A DNA stretch of 64,000 bases from Bacteroidota bacterium (GTDB taxonomy: Bacteria > Bacteroidota > Bacteroidia > Cytophagales > Cyclobacteriaceae), in the NCBI GenBank assembly GCA_016191555.1, contig JACPVX010000073.1, positions 1 through 64,000 on the forward strand. The letters run 5' to 3'. Numbering within the stretch: the stretch's first letter is position 1; each line of letters starts with the position of its first letter. The translations under genes and the position numbers were made by a program. The notes beneath the pieces were generated by a model, which had not been told where the DNA came from, did not search any database, and saw nothing but the letters and a program-made list of their open reading frames with translations. Shown here in pieces: positions 20,150-29,273 of the stretch.

Positions 20150-20872
20150 TTAGAATCCGCTTAATGAAATACCAATGGTGAGGGTATTCATTTTTGTTTG
20201 ACTGGGTCCTTTATTTTCCTGAAAAACAGGAGTGGCGTTATAATAGCCAAACAAGCTAAATGATCCGACCCCCACTTTTCCATAATAACCAAAGCGAACA
20301 GGGCTTATTCCATGCGATTGTGCATCTTTAGAGGTCACGCTTTCGCCATTGAGAGCATAATTTACTTTCGTGTGAGTTTCAAATAACACGCCAAGCCGGA
20401 TACCAGCAGAGATATGAACACTACGGCCCGGATCATTGGGTTTGGTATCAAAACGAAATTCTGCTGGCATAACTTCTAAGTAGTTCATTATCACCATACT
20501 TTTGTCGGCATTGGGCATACCCAAATCACTGGCTGGCACCAGACGGTAGGTGCCATCACCGCTGATCTGCTTATCTAATGTGTAATTGTTAGTCAATTTA
20601 TAGCGTTCAAAGCTAAAACCTGCGGCAGGACGGTAGCTGAACTTCGATTTCCATAACCGAATGGGGTATTGGTAGTATAAGTTAAGTGTACGTGAACCCC
20701 AAAATCCTTGTTCAAAATTTGTGGGTGTACTTCCTTGAGCCCTGTTAAATCCAAATTCCACCAGAAAAGCTCCGGGCAGGTCTGGTCGTTTTACTCTTTG
20801 TTTCTTTTCTTGGGCTTGCAAAGAAAAAGCCATGAACAAGAGGAGGAAGGAAGCTGAAATGATGCGAAACAT
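20150..20872 (-). CDS. Putative outer-membrane beta-barrel protein
   Basis: 240 aa; signal peptide MFRIISASFLLLFMAFSLQAQ, aromatic-terminated beta-strand patterns. Confidence 0.6.
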   Translation of the reverse strand: MFRIISASFLLLFMAFSLQAQEKKQRVKRPDLPGAFLVEFGFNRAQGSTPTNFEQGFWGSRTLNLYYQYPIRLWKSKFSYRPAAGFSFERYKLTNNYTLDKQISGDGTYRLVPASDLGMPNADKSMVIMNYLEVMPAEFRFDTKPNDPGRSVHISAGIRLGVLFETHTKVNYALNGESVTSKDAQSHGISPVRFGYYGKVGVGSFSLFGYYNATPVFQENKGPSQTKMNTLTIGISLSGF

Positions 20873-21028
20873 AGGTTTTTTTAAATTTGGAACGGCAAAA
20901 ATACGCGATTAGTACTCAGTGGCCAAAATCAACACTTGCCTTACGGATTTATTCTATTAAATTTGCCGACCAATTACTGAACTAATGATGCAGACGGTCA
21001 TCAATTAGTTTTGAAAGAATGGTGAAAT

Positions 21029-21102
21029 GGGCCTGTAGCTTAACTGAATAGAGCATCTGACTACGGATCAGAAGGTTGGGGGTTTGAATCCCTCCAAGCC
21101 CA
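21029..21102 (+). tRNA. tRNA-Arg (anticodon ACG)
   Basis: 74-nt cloverleaf: GGGCCTG TA GCTT AACTGAATA GAGC A TCTGA CTACGGA TCAGA AGGTT GGGGG TTTGAAT CCCTC CAAGCCC A. CCA not encoded; T-rich run follows. Confidence 0.93.
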
Positions 21103-21205
21103 CTTTTTTAATCTCAGACAATAATTATAGTATTGTCACTGTTATTTTAACGATTTTAAAACTTTCCTGTCAATCAATCAGTCTTAGGTGAGCTGAATAT
21201 TTTAA

Positions 21206-22606
21206 ATGGATAGAAAGGCTAAGGATATGTATAAGGGGTTAATCGTTTTATTTTTCGCTTCTTCAGCGCTGTTAACCACTTCGTGTGACGATCAAGGTCT
21301 GCTCAAGGCAGATGAGAATTTTAGTTCAGGTGGCCTTGAAACTGTTTATGTTGATACCTTTTCTGTAGTCACCTCTACCGTATTAATGGATTCAATTCCA
21401 TCTTCGTCCAAAGGAACGCTGATCGTTGGTGGATATAAAGATGATTTATTAGGTAAAATCACATCCTCCACGTATTTCCAAATCGGTTATTTTAGTGCCT
21501 TCACTCCAGAGACTTCAAGCATTTACGATTCAATCGGGCTTATACTTCCTTACAATCACCAATCATATGGCGATACGACCAAAACAATGACAATCAATGT
21601 AAGTGAATTGACCGATGCTGTTAATCAGCGATATCTTCCACCTTACGTTCCCAACGACAAAGTTTCAATTCTCAATCCAACATTTGCGCTTTATAATACC
21701 AGCAAAGTAAACTATTCTAACACGGTTATGGCCTCTAAGACATTGGCCACCACTCCACTTAAAGATTCCATTTTTATTAAACTGCCGGATGCGTTGGGTA
21801 TGAAATTCTATTCCATACAAAATAATATTCCGGACGTAGTTAAGTATCAGGCTTCGAGCAACTTCGCGGTAATTTCAAATTGGTTTATCGAAAGTTATTT
21901 TAAGGGTTTTAATTTGTCAGTTCCCACCAATACAGATGCAAGCATTGTGGGATTCAATTCCGCTAAAGTGAGAGTGCGACTTTTTTATCGCAAATATGTG
22001 AATGATATATTGACGAATACGTATATCGATTTTCCGTTGACTAACTCTTTTAATCAATTCAATAATATTAGTGCGGATCGTACAGGAACTCCCGTAGCAA
22101 CGTTAAGTACTGCTAAAATTTTACCAAGTGTTGCAACAGGCAATGTTTCTTTTGTTCAATCGGGTGTTGGTCTTTACACAAAAGTGGAGTTCCCATTTGT
22201 AAAGGGTTTCCTAAAGAAGAATAGATATGTCATACTCGATGCCATCTTAGAAGTTCCATTAGCTCCGGATACCTATTTTGGTTCAACACCTCCGATGAGC
22301 GTTCTGGCAAGCTATACAACCGATGTTTCAAATATTATTTCAGGGGGAGTGCCGGGAAATGGAAATGATGTGTTGAAAGCTTCCGTTCGCTATGACAAAG
22401 AATACACAACTAATACCAAGTACTCGTTTTCGATGACTACTTTCTTTAATACGGAAATAAAAACCAATGCTCCCGTGATTACCCCATTAGCATTAGTTTC
22501 GCCCAATCTATTTGCGGAAGTGAATCGTGTGGTTATTGGAAATAGATTTCACCCTACTAATAAAATTAAACTGAAAATCTACTATACTCAATATGGAACA
22601 AATTAG
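21206..22606 (+). CDS. DUF4270 family lipoprotein
   Basis: 466 aa; lipobox-like LLTTSCDDQGLL, followed by typical DUF4270-like sequence and by a Kelch lipoprotein gene. Confidence 0.75.
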   Translation: MDRKAKDMYKGLIVLFFASSALLTTSCDDQGLLKADENFSSGGLETVYVDTFSVVTSTVLMDSIPSSSKGTLIVGGYKDDLLGKITSSTYFQIGYFSAFTPETSSIYDSIGLILPYNHQSYGDTTKTMTINVSELTDAVNQRYLPPYVPNDKVSILNPTFALYNTSKVNYSNTVMASKTLATTPLKDSIFIKLPDALGMKFYSIQNNIPDVVKYQASSNFAVISNWFIESYFKGFNLSVPTNTDASIVGFNSAKVRVRLFYRKYVNDILTNTYIDFPLTNSFNQFNNISADRTGTPVATLSTAKILPSVATGNVSFVQSGVGLYTKVEFPFVKGFLKKNRYVILDAILEVPLAPDTYFGSTPPMSVLASYTTDVSNIISGGVPGNGNDVLKASVRYDKEYTTNTKYSFSMTTFFNTEIKTNAPVITPLALVSPNLFAEVNRVVIGNRFHPTNKIKLKIYYTQYGTN

Positions 22607-23672
22607 TAATGCAATGAGAAAAATATCCTTCGTATTCTCAGTAGGAGCCATCAGTATGTTAGCGCTAATGCTTTCATCTTGTGGAAGTGATTCTACGACC
22701 ACAACCACCAAGAAAGGTTCTTGGGATAAAAAAGCAGACTTTGGTGGTATCACCAGAGGTAATGCCGTTGGTTTTGTGATTGAAAATAAAGCCTATGTGG
22801 TTGGCGGCTATAATGCAGATGGTAATAAGCGTCTCAATGACATGTGGCAATATGATGCAACTGCAAACAGTTGGATTAAGAAAGCAGACTTTCCGGGCAC
22901 AGCCAGAAGTCAGGCGGTTGCTTTTGTAATTGGAGGCAAGGGTTACGTGGGTACAGGTTTAGATGATGCTTCAAACAAGCTAAAGGATTTTTATGAGTAT
23001 AATCCGGCTACCAATCAGTGGACAAAAATTGCGGATTTCGCAGATGGCACTTCATTCGGTGCTCGTTATGGTTGCGTAGCGTTTTCAGTGAGTAACAGAG
23101 GATTTGTAGGTGCCGGTTATAATGGTAATGCACAAAGTGACTTGTGGGAATATTTGCCTGGAACCAATACTTGGGTGCAACGTGCAAGTCTTTCTGCCAA
23201 GCGTGTAAATGCCGCCGCTTTTGTAATTGATAATGCGGCCTATGTAATTGGTGGAACCAACAATAACACCACTGTAAAGAATGTTGAGAAATATGTACCA
23301 GCCGCGGATGCGGCAGGAGCGTGGGAGCAAAAAGCACAGCTAACACAGCGCGATAAAAACGGAAATACCATTACACAACCTCTTTCAAGAGACTTTGCGG
23401 GCACATTTACTATTGACGGAATGGGTTATGTCACTACTGGTTCAGTAGGCGGAGCCGCTTTTGGTGACACTTGGCAATATGATCCTGCTACTGATTTATG
23501 GGTAGAGTACTACTCGTTGAGCAAAGAGGCATCATCCAGAGATGGAGCCGTAACATTTGCTATCGGCAAGTTTGGCTATATTACTACTGGTAGAGCAGGA
23601 AGCTCACGCTTTGATGATACATGGGTGTTCGATCCACTCGGTGACGAAGGAACCAACGGAAACGGATTATAG
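22593..23672 (+). CDS. Kelch-repeat lipoprotein
   Basis: 359 aa; lipobox LMLSSCGSDS; repeated Kelch units (AFVIGGKGYVGTGLDDASNKLKDFYEYNPATNQW...). Confidence 0.92.
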   Translation: MEQISNAMRKISFVFSVGAISMLALMLSSCGSDSTTTTTKKGSWDKKADFGGITRGNAVGFVIENKAYVVGGYNADGNKRLNDMWQYDATANSWIKKADFPGTARSQAVAFVIGGKGYVGTGLDDASNKLKDFYEYNPATNQWTKIADFADGTSFGARYGCVAFSVSNRGFVGAGYNGNAQSDLWEYLPGTNTWVQRASLSAKRVNAAAFVIDNAAYVIGGTNNNTTVKNVEKYVPAADAAGAWEQKAQLTQRDKNGNTITQPLSRDFAGTFTIDGMGYVTTGSVGGAAFGDTWQYDPATDLWVEYYSLSKEASSRDGAVTFAIGKFGYITTGRAGSSRFDDTWVFDPLGDEGTNGNGL

Positions 23673-23688
23673 TAAGATATTATCAATT

Positions 23689-24252
23689 TTAAGAAGAGGC
23701 CAAGGCATGATATGCTTTGGCCTTTATCATTTCTAAGTCGATAAGAGGAGTGTTTATCTCCTTCGCCAGTTCATCCCATTTTCTCAATTGAATGCTGGCT
23801 TCAAAAAGAGGGTCTTGCTCAAATCGTTCAGCCTCTTTCTCTGACATCTTCCCGCCTTGAAATTCAAGTGTTCGCTTACTCGCTTCCGATAGATTATTAT
23901 AATAATCAGGATAGCGGTACGTCAAATATCTTTTTGCTTCTACATGGTTTTCGACCAGTTTGGCGATTCTCTCCGAGAAGCCTTTCTCGCGTAAATAGTC
24001 AGCTCCGATTTTCTCCTGGCTTTTCACTCCGAAGCCACCCATGTTTTCGGCAGCATTTCGACTCACACAGATATGTCCAATATCGTGGAAGAAAGCAGCT
24101 AAGATCACTTCGTCATCAAATCCACCCTCAATGGCCAATTGAGCGGACTGAGACATGTGTTCGATTTGTGAGATCGCTTCACCGATATAATCATCGTTGC
24201 CAAACTTTTCATACAAAGAAAAAATCTCCTTAATAGTATCTTGAGAATTCAT
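23689..24252 (-). CDS. HD-domain mixed-valent di-iron oxygenase-like protein (PhnZ / phosphonate-associated HDIG family, TIGR03276-like)
   Basis: 187 aa; DDYIGEAISQIEHMSQSAQLA, AAFFHDIGH, ENHVEAKRYL, RRTLEFQGG-like KRTLEFQGGKM, LRKWDELAK match PhnZ-type motifs. Confidence 0.85.
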   Translation of the reverse strand: MNSQDTIKEIFSLYEKFGNDDYIGEAISQIEHMSQSAQLAIEGGFDDEVILAAFFHDIGHICVSRNAAENMGGFGVKSQEKIGADYLREKGFSERIAKLVENHVEAKRYLTYRYPDYYNNLSEASKRTLEFQGGKMSEKEAERFEQDPLFEASIQLRKWDELAKEINTPLIDLEMIKAKAYHALASS

Positions 24253-24384
24253 AGGTGGTAATTTAAGTCATCTAATTTAGACCAGGTCGAGTAAGGAAGT
24301 GATTAATACACATTAAGAAATAATTAATTCGTTCAGCAATGAGTGGAAATGGATAATTTTATCTCCTTCTTGTTTCAAATTTAA

Positions 24385-25074
24385 GTGACCATGATTGATT
24401 TAATTGTGTTTGACCTTGCGGGAACTACCGTAAAAGAAAATTTTGATGTACAGCGTGTACTGAAAAATTCGTTTGAGAAAGTGGGATTGTCAATTTCCAT
24501 AGAGCAAGCAAACAAGGTCATGGGGATACCAAAGCCAGTTGCCATATTACAATTATTAGAATCACTCCACTATCCAAACATCTCAGAAGAGTTTATTCGA
24601 CAAATTCATGTGGACTTTGTTAGTAATATGATTTCATTCTATCAGAACGACTCAACGGTAGAGGAGAATGCAGGCGTGAGCGAGACATTTAGAGTTTTAA
24701 AAAAACATGGAATCAAGGTAATGGTGGATACCGGGTTTGATAGGCCCATTGTAAATTCTTTGCTGATTCGAATGGCTTGGTTAGAAAACGGATTAATCGA
24801 TGGGAGCATTACCAGCGATGAAGTGCCCAATGGAAGACCTCATCCCGACATGATTTATAAAGCAATGCAAATGTCTGGTGTAACGGATGTGAAGAGAGTA
24901 GCAAAGGTAGGTGACACGCTTTCAGATTTAGGAGAAGGCAATTCAGCTGGTTGTGGTTTTGTAGTCGGTATTACTTCAGGTTCTTTCACGCGTGAACAAT
25001 TAGCGGCACTACCTCATACACACATCATTCAACACATTCCCGAAATTTTGAAAATAGTAGGAATCGAAAATTAA
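24385..25074 (+). CDS. Phosphonatase-like HAD hydrolase (TIGR03351-like)
   Basis: 229 aa; MIDLIVFDLAGTTVKENFDVQRVLKNSF, VMGIPKPVAI (M-G-x-x-K spacing of phosphonatase), AKVGDTLSDLGEGNSAGCGFVVGITSGSFTREQL. Confidence 0.9.
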   Translation: MTMIDLIVFDLAGTTVKENFDVQRVLKNSFEKVGLSISIEQANKVMGIPKPVAILQLLESLHYPNISEEFIRQIHVDFVSNMISFYQNDSTVEENAGVSETFRVLKKHGIKVMVDTGFDRPIVNSLLIRMAWLENGLIDGSITSDEVPNGRPHPDMIYKAMQMSGVTDVKRVAKVGDTLSDLGEGNSAGCGFVVGITSGSFTREQLAALPHTHIIQHIPEILKIVGIEN

Positions 25075-26366
25075 TGTAATGAGGCTGCCCATGATTTATG
25101 CTTGTAGTGAAAGTAAATCATCGATCCGGTTATTAGTAGCGTGCCAGTTGCGGAAACGATGTATCCACCGGATAGAAAAAAATTAAGCCAGCTGAGATTT
25201 GCATAACCAAACTCTTTAAAGAAAAGTACACTCACACTTCCTAAGTATCCAAACGAATCGGCTACATACATGATAAAGCCAACAGTACTTGTGTACTTGA
25301 ACGCAGCAATAAGTCGATCAAAGAAAATACTATTGAAAGGGATGTAGCCTAAATACAGGCCAAGCCCGATTAGTACCATCCATGTCTTCGGCTCAATCAG
25401 CTGTTGTTGAAAAAAGTAATTCGCGACACCAATCAGTAGCATACCAAATGCGATGACAATGTGATTGATCATCAATGCAAGTTGATTGTTTTTAATGAGC
25501 ATCAAGCTGCCCATACAGATAAGCACAATGATAGAGACTGGTATTTCAGTACTTGTATAAATCGAGGGGTCGCCACCCATGTTCAGCGATTTCCAAATCT
25601 CAGCTGAAAAGTTATCACGAAAATCACGGAAAGCAGTTAAGAGAACATAGGCCAGTACAAATAAAATAATTCCCGGCAAAAAGGTCGAGATAAAAGCCTT
25701 TCGTTCATCAGCGTTCATCGGTGCGCGTTTGGTGCGAAGTTGTTCATCTAATTCTGATGGAGGCGGTACTTGATTAAGTAGATAGAGAAAAAGAAGGAGT
25801 GGCAAAGCAAACAGACAGCTTGTTACAAATGGCATCCAATATTCTGACGTGCCCCAGTCGCGCATGATGTAAGCGCCCACGGAGCGACAAAATCCTGCGG
25901 AGAAAATAAAGCTAACCGCAAGAGAAGCACCGAGTACCTCCGTCATTCGCCTGCCCTCTAAATAGCCAAATACCATTCCCCATACCATACCGAGTGGTAA
26001 TCCATTGAAGAACAGAAAAATGATATTGTAGGGAGCCGGAACTAACGCAAACAAGAGCCAAGATGCACCAGCAATGCTAGTCATAAGTAAAATGCCAAAT
26101 GCTCGCGAATGTGCTTTTAGCTCAGAGATGACTTTGATGCCAATAAACTTTGATAAGGCATAACCAATTACCTGAAACGTGACCAGCCACACCTTGTAAC
26201 TAACACCAGCGAATAGGAGTCCTTCAAATGTAGCTGCTGCGAATGTTTTGCGAAACGCATAAACACATGTGTACAAGCAAAAGGCTGCCAACGAAGTGTA
26301 AATTGTAAACCAAATGCCGTGAGTTTGTTTCAGCCAATTGCTGATGGTGGATGTAGTAGGTTTCAA
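25071..26366 (-). CDS. DUF5690 family MFS-type transporter
   Basis: 431 aa, ~12 TM; YTSLAAFCLYTCVYAFRKTFAAATFEG..., FNGLPLGMVWGMVFGYLEGRRMTEVLGA. Overlaps the next gene by 4 nt (ATGA). Confidence 0.85.
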   Translation of the reverse strand: MKPTTSTISNWLKQTHGIWFTIYTSLAAFCLYTCVYAFRKTFAAATFEGLLFAGVSYKVWLVTFQVIGYALSKFIGIKVISELKAHSRAFGILLMTSIAGASWLLFALVPAPYNIIFLFFNGLPLGMVWGMVFGYLEGRRMTEVLGASLAVSFIFSAGFCRSVGAYIMRDWGTSEYWMPFVTSCLFALPLLLFLYLLNQVPPPSELDEQLRTKRAPMNADERKAFISTFLPGIILFVLAYVLLTAFRDFRDNFSAEIWKSLNMGGDPSIYTSTEIPVSIIVLICMGSLMLIKNNQLALMINHIVIAFGMLLIGVANYFFQQQLIEPKTWMVLIGLGLYLGYIPFNSIFFDRLIAAFKYTSTVGFIMYVADSFGYLGSVSVLFFKEFGYANLSWLNFFLSGGYIVSATGTLLITGSMIYFHYKHKSWAASLH

Positions 26367-27211
26367 AATACGATTCCTTTTTCATTAAAGTTAAAAGGTT
26401 TCCACTCACCATGGTATAGAATGTGGATTTTTTTAAAGCCAATTTCAGATAATAATCGCGCTGTGGGTTCAAACTGGTTGATTAGATCATCAGCATGATG
26501 TGCATCTGAACTTATTGTGATCGGGATATTTGCATTTAATAATAACTGCAATATCCATGGGCTTGGATAAGTGGTATCGGACTTTTTTTGGTACAAGCCA
26601 CGGGTGTTCACTTCTACAATCGCAGCTGTTTTGCTAATTGCACGAATTGTTTCTTTTACTTGTTCCTGATACCAAGATTCATTTTCTGAGAAGAATTTAT
26701 TGCTCTGATTTTGAATTTTCATTTTATCTAAATGACCGATCACAGTTGGACAATCGAATTGAATCATTTCGCGCGTCAACTCAAAATAACGTGTAAATGC
26801 TTTCTGGTAGTCATTCTTGAAAATTTTCTCGAGCCCATCTAAGAATAGAGTATGTAACCCATCTATTTCCCAATGCTTTCCGCTTTCATATGAATCAACA
26901 AAATGGATCGAACCAATGGTGTAATCCAATAAATGTGAAAATTGTTTGGGACCGATTACATCAGGAATGAAGTCTACCTCCAGGCCTGCATAAATTTCAA
27001 GTGAATTGTTTTCTGATTTTAAATCTTGAATCGTTTTGACGTAGTCATTCAAGGCGTTTGATTTCATGCACCAAAGACATTCAAATGGAACAGGTGCATG
27101 CGATGAAAAACCCAATGCACTTAATTGAAGCTGCTTCGCAATTTGAATATGTTCTGCGAATGAACTTTTACCATCGCAATAATTGCTATGTGTATGAAAG
27201 TTGGCCCACAT
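26363..27211 (-). CDS. PHP-superfamily phosphoesterase (histidinol-phosphatase-like)
   Basis: 282 aa; MWANFHTHSNYCDGKSSFAEHIQIAKQ, LEVDFIPD, GSIHFVD, VIGHLDKMK, ITISSDAHHADD. Confidence 0.88.
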   Translation of the reverse strand: MWANFHTHSNYCDGKSSFAEHIQIAKQLQLSALGFSSHAPVPFECLWCMKSNALNDYVKTIQDLKSENNSLEIYAGLEVDFIPDVIGPKQFSHLLDYTIGSIHFVDSYESGKHWEIDGLHTLFLDGLEKIFKNDYQKAFTRYFELTREMIQFDCPTVIGHLDKMKIQNQSNKFFSENESWYQEQVKETIRAISKTAAIVEVNTRGLYQKKSDTTYPSPWILQLLLNANIPITISSDAHHADDLINQFEPTARLLSEIGFKKIHILYHGEWKPFNFNEKGIVF

Positions 27212-27213
27212 AC

Positions 27214-28371
27214 CTATGAATTCATAATTTTCTTGATGCTTTCTTCAGCATAACCTGCCGCAGTGGTCATGCCCTTTCCTCCAATGGCTGTGCGAATGTG
27301 AATACGTTTATCAATATCCATTTCCACGATGTCTTTTTCGTTGTGCTGCGGATAAAATCCAGACCAACTTTGTGCAATTTGGGTTACATCAAAAGTAACA
27401 ATTCGTTTGGCTTCGTTCAACATCAGCTGATTAATGTACTCACTTTGTGAAAATCCAAGGTCATCTGTGTTGCTAGCTTCCGCATATTCGTGAGAGTCGC
27501 CAATGATCAGGGAACCATCTGTAGCCTTTTTAAACAGAATATGAATTCCCCATTTTTTTAATTCGGTGAGGTGTTCTGGTGTAGATAGAGATTGATAGGA
27601 AGGACATTCCTGAAATGACTCATACCTGCGGATGGTGAGACCTGTCAGAATATTCCCCTCCAAGTCTACTTGCGGCATGGGTTTAGTGCGCAGCATTTGC
27701 AGCTTGCTGACGATAATGCCGCTGCTTCTGAAGTAATTACCAAAAAGTAATTTGAATTCGCCACCATTGCAAACGATCACATGATCGGCAGTAAATTTTT
27801 CTTTTAGATGACTGATTACGTTTACGTGATCTCCGTTCGTTTCGCAATCAATAATGGTAGTAGATGGACGATACGTAAACTGAGGAAATTTTTGAGAACT
27901 ATAAATCAACAACCGATGAATGAGTGTTTCGGGTTCGGCACTTAGCTCTTGTGGAAAAAACAGGGCTTCCTTGCAATAGTTACTATTCAAGGCGGGCCAT
28001 TTTTCAATGCATTGAGCGGTTGTTAATAATTGAGCATCGTAGCTGCGACTATCCATCACTTTCTTTAGTTCATGAATTAATTGAAGTTCGTCATCATCCG
28101 ATGCAATGTATACACTTCCATTGTTTCTAATCGATATATCAAACTCAGATTGAATTTGCTGGTAGGTGGAAATGCCTTTCAATCCATAGTTAAACCATTC
28201 AGATCCCATGCCGGAGGGAACCACTTGGCCAAAATTCCGAACGGTGGCTTGTGTGGGATATTGATCTTTTTCAGTGAGTAGCACTTTTTTTCCTGATCGA
28301 GCAGCATGATACGCATGGAAAGTACCAAGAACACCTGCGCCAACAACAATGACATCGTAATGATTTTGCAT
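27214..28371 (-). CDS. FAD-dependent oxidoreductase, TIGR03364-like (aminophosphonate-associated)
   Basis: 385 aa; DVIVVGAGVLGTFHAYHAARSGKKVLLTEKD, ATVRNFGQVVPSG, IGGKGMTTAAGYAEE. Confidence 0.87.
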   Translation of the reverse strand: MQNHYDVIVVGAGVLGTFHAYHAARSGKKVLLTEKDQYPTQATVRNFGQVVPSGMGSEWFNYGLKGISTYQQIQSEFDISIRNNGSVYIASDDDELQLIHELKKVMDSRSYDAQLLTTAQCIEKWPALNSNYCKEALFFPQELSAEPETLIHRLLIYSSQKFPQFTYRPSTTIIDCETNGDHVNVISHLKEKFTADHVIVCNGGEFKLLFGNYFRSSGIIVSKLQMLRTKPMPQVDLEGNILTGLTIRRYESFQECPSYQSLSTPEHLTELKKWGIHILFKKATDGSLIIGDSHEYAEASNTDDLGFSQSEYINQLMLNEAKRIVTFDVTQIAQSWSGFYPQHNEKDIVEMDIDKRIHIRTAIGGKGMTTAAGYAEESIKKIMNS

Positions 28372-28435
28372 AATTCTAAAAATAGTGAGCCAATATGCTC
28401 AAACTTTGTTATGTGCTGGTTACTGAATTGAGAAT

Positions 28436-29038
28436 TTATTTGAGTGTAAGAAAATAAATGACGAGCATCACCACCTTTCTCTTAGAGTTGTTTATCGGAT
28501 AATGAGGTTTAGAGGCATCAAAAAAGATGGAATCCCCTTCGCGCAAGGAGATTTTCTCCTCTTGGATAAAATAATCGCAATCTCCGGATAGGATAAATTT
28601 GAATTCAAAACCATCCGTAGTCGTGGGTTTAGATTTGGCATGAGGCTTTAGTGCAAGTAAAACAGTTTCCATGGTACAACCTTGGAGCGAGTGCGCAAAG
28701 ATGTGACGGTATTCAAAACCTGGCCGGTCTTCTTTTTTAATTTGACGATATTCTTTTTTCTTAAAGTGAAAATAAAATTGATTTTGAGTAACACTCATCG
28801 CCTCAAAAAAATCACTCGGCTTGATTTCTAGGGCATGAATTAGCGTAAAAAATACTGGTAGTGAGGGAATTGTGCGCGAGTTTTCAATTTTTGAAATAAG
28901 CCCTTTCGTAAGGTTGGTCCGCTCGCTTAATGTTTGCAGAGTGATACCTTTTCCTAACCGAAGTGTTTTAATTCGTTTAGCGACATGTGTAATCAGTTCT
29001 TCATGTATCATGATTCGCAGTTTACTATTTGTAAACAT
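28436..29038 (-). CDS. XRE-family regulator with C-terminal cupin domain
   Basis: 200 aa; HTH (RLGKGITLQTLSERTNLTKGLISKIENSRTIPSLPVFFTLIHAL) then cupin (FKFILSGDCDYFIQEEKISLREGDSIFFDASKPHYPINNS). Confidence 0.92.
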   Translation of the reverse strand: MFTNSKLRIMIHEELITHVAKRIKTLRLGKGITLQTLSERTNLTKGLISKIENSRTIPSLPVFFTLIHALEIKPSDFFEAMSVTQNQFYFHFKKKEYRQIKKEDRPGFEYRHIFAHSLQGCTMETVLLALKPHAKSKPTTTDGFEFKFILSGDCDYFIQEEKISLREGDSIFFDASKPHYPINNSKRKVVMLVIYFLTLK

Positions 29039-29273
29039 TTGGTTGAGCGAGCAAGGTAATTCGCAGATGTTATGTGATTGTTACTTAAAAGACATCATTA
29101 TTCGAGGAGAAAAGGGATTTTTCCTACTTGTCCTTTAAGCCACTATTAATTTTCGGCCGGCTATCGACTGAATCTTAACCGATCAATAACCTTACTCTAA
29201 ACTCAACGTCAATTGATAACCCAATCTTTGAGCAAGCTAATCTGACTAGCGAAAAACTAAACCAATCACACTT

